From an uncultured Lachnospiraceae bacterium (lineage in GTDB: Bacteria; Bacillota; Clostridia; Lachnospirales; Lachnospiraceae), in NCBI GenBank assembly GCA_947631755.1, contig CANRMO010000113.1, positions 1-7,714 on the forward strand: a stretch of 7,714 bases of DNA, written 5' to 3'. Numbering within the stretch: position 1 is the first letter of the stretch; every line of letters begins with the position of its first letter. The position numbers and the translations under genes were made by a program. Below the pieces are notes generated by a model that saw nothing but the letters and a program-made list of their open reading frames with translations, was not told where the DNA came from and ran no database searches. Positions 6,381-7,714 of the stretch are shown piece by piece.

Positions 6381-7451
6381 TCACTTTTTGGCTTTTACTA
6401 TCCTCCCCGTCAGTTTTCCCTTTTTCTTTTCAAATGATATGCCGAGCGGTTTGCTGTAAGCCCTCAGCCGCTTCAATATCCTGCGATATCTTTTGCCAGC
6501 GGCAATCTCTGGCTGGTAATTGTTGATTCCGCTGGCAGAGGAGAGAGAGCAGGGAATGACCTCGGCATAACTCTTCTTTTTTAGAATTTTATTCCCGCGA
6601 AAAGTAAATGTCTGCCGGAAAATCATAGTGTCTTTATCCCTGGGATTAGTATTGCCGCCAAAGCAGAAATTTCCCAGACTGTACACAATATAACTCCCCT
6701 TATAGCACTCGATGCCCTGCAGCACATGGGGATGATGGCCCAGCACCAGATCCGCCCCCTGGCTGACCGCATAGTGACCAAGATTTTTCTGCGTGGTCCC
6801 CGGACTGTATTCGTATTCAGTGCCCGCATGCATACTCACAATAATGATATCCGCTCTCTTCTTTTTCAGACGCCGGATTCCTTTGTGGATCAAATTCTTG
6901 CTGCCCGCCTCACCCTCCAGCCCGTTGACCGCCACCATGCCTATCTTTTTGCCCCTGGCCGTATATGTACTTATTTTGCTGTAGGAAGCACATCGGATAT
7001 CCGCTTTCTTTAGTGCGGCAATGGTGTCACTGTAACTCACAGAGCCGTAGTCCCGACAGTGGTTATTGGCAAAGGAAACTGCCTCAACACTTCCCTTTTT
7101 CAGTATGTTGGCGTAAGAGGGACTGCCGCGGAAAGCATATTTCTTGTCCGCACGGCTGCCCCGTTTTGTCAGTGTGCCCTCCAGATTGGCAATGGTCAGG
7201 TCATCTTCCTGGAATACCGAAGACACTTTTTTTAAAAAATACCCATTGTCTTTCACCCGCCTGTGTACGGCATAGAAATTGACACTGGCGGGGGAGCTGC
7301 TGTCGCTGCCAAATGTGCAGTCCCCCACCGCACTGACCGTGATGGAGACTTCTTTATTTGCGGCAGACTCCGCCCCAGACGGCCTGGCCGCCAGAATACC
7401 GGCAGTAGACAAGCCGCACAGCAAAATTAAAATAATCCCTATCTTTTTCAT
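6381..7451 (-). CDS. secreted CapA-family metallophosphatase-like protein
   Basis: Exported protein of the CapA/PGA_cap family (calcineurin-like metallophosphatase fold). The 356 residues start with a signal peptide: basic MKK, hydrophobic 4-21, likely cleavage at about 22-31 (AESA-A or similar). Cysteine 12 is not in a lipobox. Family motifs follow in order: VGDC (42-45), IANLEG (87-92), FANNHCRDYG (127-136), SMHAGTEY (206-213), GADLVLGHHPHVLQG (232-246) and YSLGNFCFGG (257-266). These supply the metal-binding D44, N130, H131, H208, H240 and H242 by family analogy. The usual HWG is HAG here. The C-terminus after about 315 is very basic (RYRRILKRLR, KKKGK), perhaps for binding cell-wall polymers. 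CapA was named for poly-gamma-glutamate synthesis, but no capB or capC is present, so a wall or lipid-linked phosphate substrate is as likely. AAGG lies 9 bases ahead of the ATG. Confidence 0.88.
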   Translation of the reverse strand: MKKIGIILILLCGLSTAGILAARPSGAESAANKEVSITVSAVGDCTFGSDSSSPASVNFYAVHRRVKDNGYFLKKVSSVFQEDDLTIANLEGTLTKRGSRADKKYAFRGSPSYANILKKGSVEAVSFANNHCRDYGSVSYSDTIAALKKADIRCASYSKISTYTARGKKIGMVAVNGLEGEAGSKNLIHKGIRRLKKKRADIIIVSMHAGTEYEYSPGTTQKNLGHYAVSQGADLVLGHHPHVLQGIECYKGSYIVYSLGNFCFGGNTNPRDKDTMIFRQTFTFRGNKILKKKSYAEVIPCSLSSASGINNYQPEIAAGKRYRRILKRLRAYSKPLGISFEKKKGKLTGRIVKAKK

Positions 7452-7463
7452 TCATAAGTACCT

Positions 7464-7631
7464 TCATTTTTGGCTTGAACTTATTACTGTTTTTACAAGT
7501 TGCCAGCCTATACTTCCTTCTCTCAATAAAGATAATGCATTTTCAAATTTCACCCATTTTGCAGAGTCAACCTCACCCGACAACTTAAAATCTTGTTTAC
7601 TCACTGTCGCTTTATACCCCAGCATTAACAT
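7464..7631 (-). pseudogene. 3' remnant of a NUDIX hydrolase gene
   Basis: An open frame of 55 codons starting MLMLGYKATVSKQ and ending in a normal TGA. I recognise it as the C-terminal strand-helix part of NudC-like NUDIX hydrolases: LMLGYKA matches the SLM-x-x-F/Y-x-A strand after the NUDIX box, SGEVDSAKW the E-x-x-x-A-x-W element, and ALSLLREGSIGWQLVKTVI the closing helix. The NUDIX box itself (GX5EX7REUXEEXGU) is missing, and an in-frame TAG lies three codons before the first ATG. None of the three minus-strand frames further upstream supplies the missing part. So it is a 5'-truncated gene with no catalytic residues, not a frameshift. GC is about 36% by hand count (51 of 140 bases at 7481-7620), below the neighbouring genes. 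Its stop lies 12 bases before the capA-like start and partly overlaps that gene's ribosome binding site, which suggests a former operon. Confidence 0.7.
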
Positions 7632-7639
7632 CTCTCTCT

Positions 7640-7693
7640 AGTATAATAATGGTGTAGTCAGTCAAGACTACTCAGTCTATAGTTTCTATAACT
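7640..7693. repeat. cluster of short inverted repeats at the NUDIX break
   Basis: Three overlapping dyads: GTAGTC (7654-7659) with GACTAC (7666-7671), 6-base loop; AGACT (7665-7669) with AGTCT (7674-7678), 4-base loop; and TATAG (7678-7682) with CTATA (7686-7690), 3-base loop, extendable by AGT/ACT past one bulged C. AGTC or GACT occurs four times. Next to them is TATAAT (7642-7647, plus strand), which overlaps TATACT (7640-7645, minus strand). TTGACT (7660-7665, minus) is only 14 bases from TATACT, too short for a normal promoter. It may be an operator-promoter region or a recombination junction; the sequence does not decide. Confidence 0.45.
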
Positions 7694-7714
7694 AATTGAT
7701 AACCGTAAGCAGGG
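7672..7714 (-). other. possible last codons of a gene beyond the window
   Basis: One minus-strand frame is open from the window edge and reads PAYGYQLVIETID followed by TGA at 7672-7674. The residue mix looks like a protein C-terminus, but thirteen codons are too few to prove coding. A second frame is also open from the edge, to another TGA nearer 7660. I can name no family. Confidence 0.15.

Noticed and set aside
6359..6381. Terminator for the capA-like gene
   Set aside because: A T-run of eight follows on the minus strand, but the only stem before it is five pairs with a bulge and overlaps the stop codon. I do not call it; termination there may be weak or absent.
7640..7665. Standard promoter made of TTGACT and TATACT on the minus strand
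   Set aside because: The spacer is 14 bases, too short for a normal sigma-A promoter, and the hexamer 17 bases upstream of TATACT is poor. On the plus strand TATAAT has no matching -35 element.
1..7714. CRISPR arrays, tRNA or rRNA genes, transposases, phage genes
   Set aside because: No regularly spaced direct repeats, no tRNA-like cloverleaf or rRNA sequence and no recombinase motifs were seen on reading; the region is almost wholly coding.

Overview
The window reads as a chromosomal segment of a Gram-positive Clostridia member, most likely Lachnospiraceae. The reasons are the AGGAGG-type ribosome binding sites, proteins that resemble Lachnospiraceae versions (a CapA-like protein with a VGDC motif, a small DUF6145-like protein), and the neighbourhood coaX-dusB. 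GC content is near 50% in the genes I sampled and drops to about 36% at the right end. Every gene I can support lies on the minus strand, so transcription runs from high to low coordinates.

Right end (7452-7714): an AT-rich stretch. It holds the last 55 codons of a NUDIX hydrolase that has lost its catalytic part. Upstream of that lies about 80 bases full of short inverted repeats, and possibly the last codons of another gene at the window edge. The remnant sits 12 bases ahead of a secreted CapA-type metallophosphatase (6381-7451), so the two were probably once an operon.

Middle: yqeY (5856-6293) has its own promoter and ends at a strong, symmetrical hairpin terminator (5796-5844). A good promoter (TTGCAA-17-TATGAT) then starts a second unit with nfeD (5280-5714) and an SPFH/QmcA-like stomatin gene (4340-5275), a well-known membrane-protein pair.

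Left: argF (ornithine carbamoyltransferase), gltA (citrate synthase), a DUF6145-like small gene, coaX (type III pantothenate kinase) and dusB (tRNA-dihydrouridine synthase, cut by the window start). Gaps here are short (42, 59 and 38 bases) or negative (8 or 17 bases of overlap, depending on start choice), and I see no strong terminator, so nfeD to dusB could be one long transcript. The functions are housekeeping: arginine/citrulline metabolism, entry of acetyl-CoA into citrate, the first step of CoA synthesis, and tRNA modification.

I did not find a convincing new multi-gene system. The parts most worth a second look are the truncated NUDIX gene with its inverted-repeat junction, the uncharacterised gene translationally coupled to coaX, and the five-copy 11-residue repeat in the SPFH protein.
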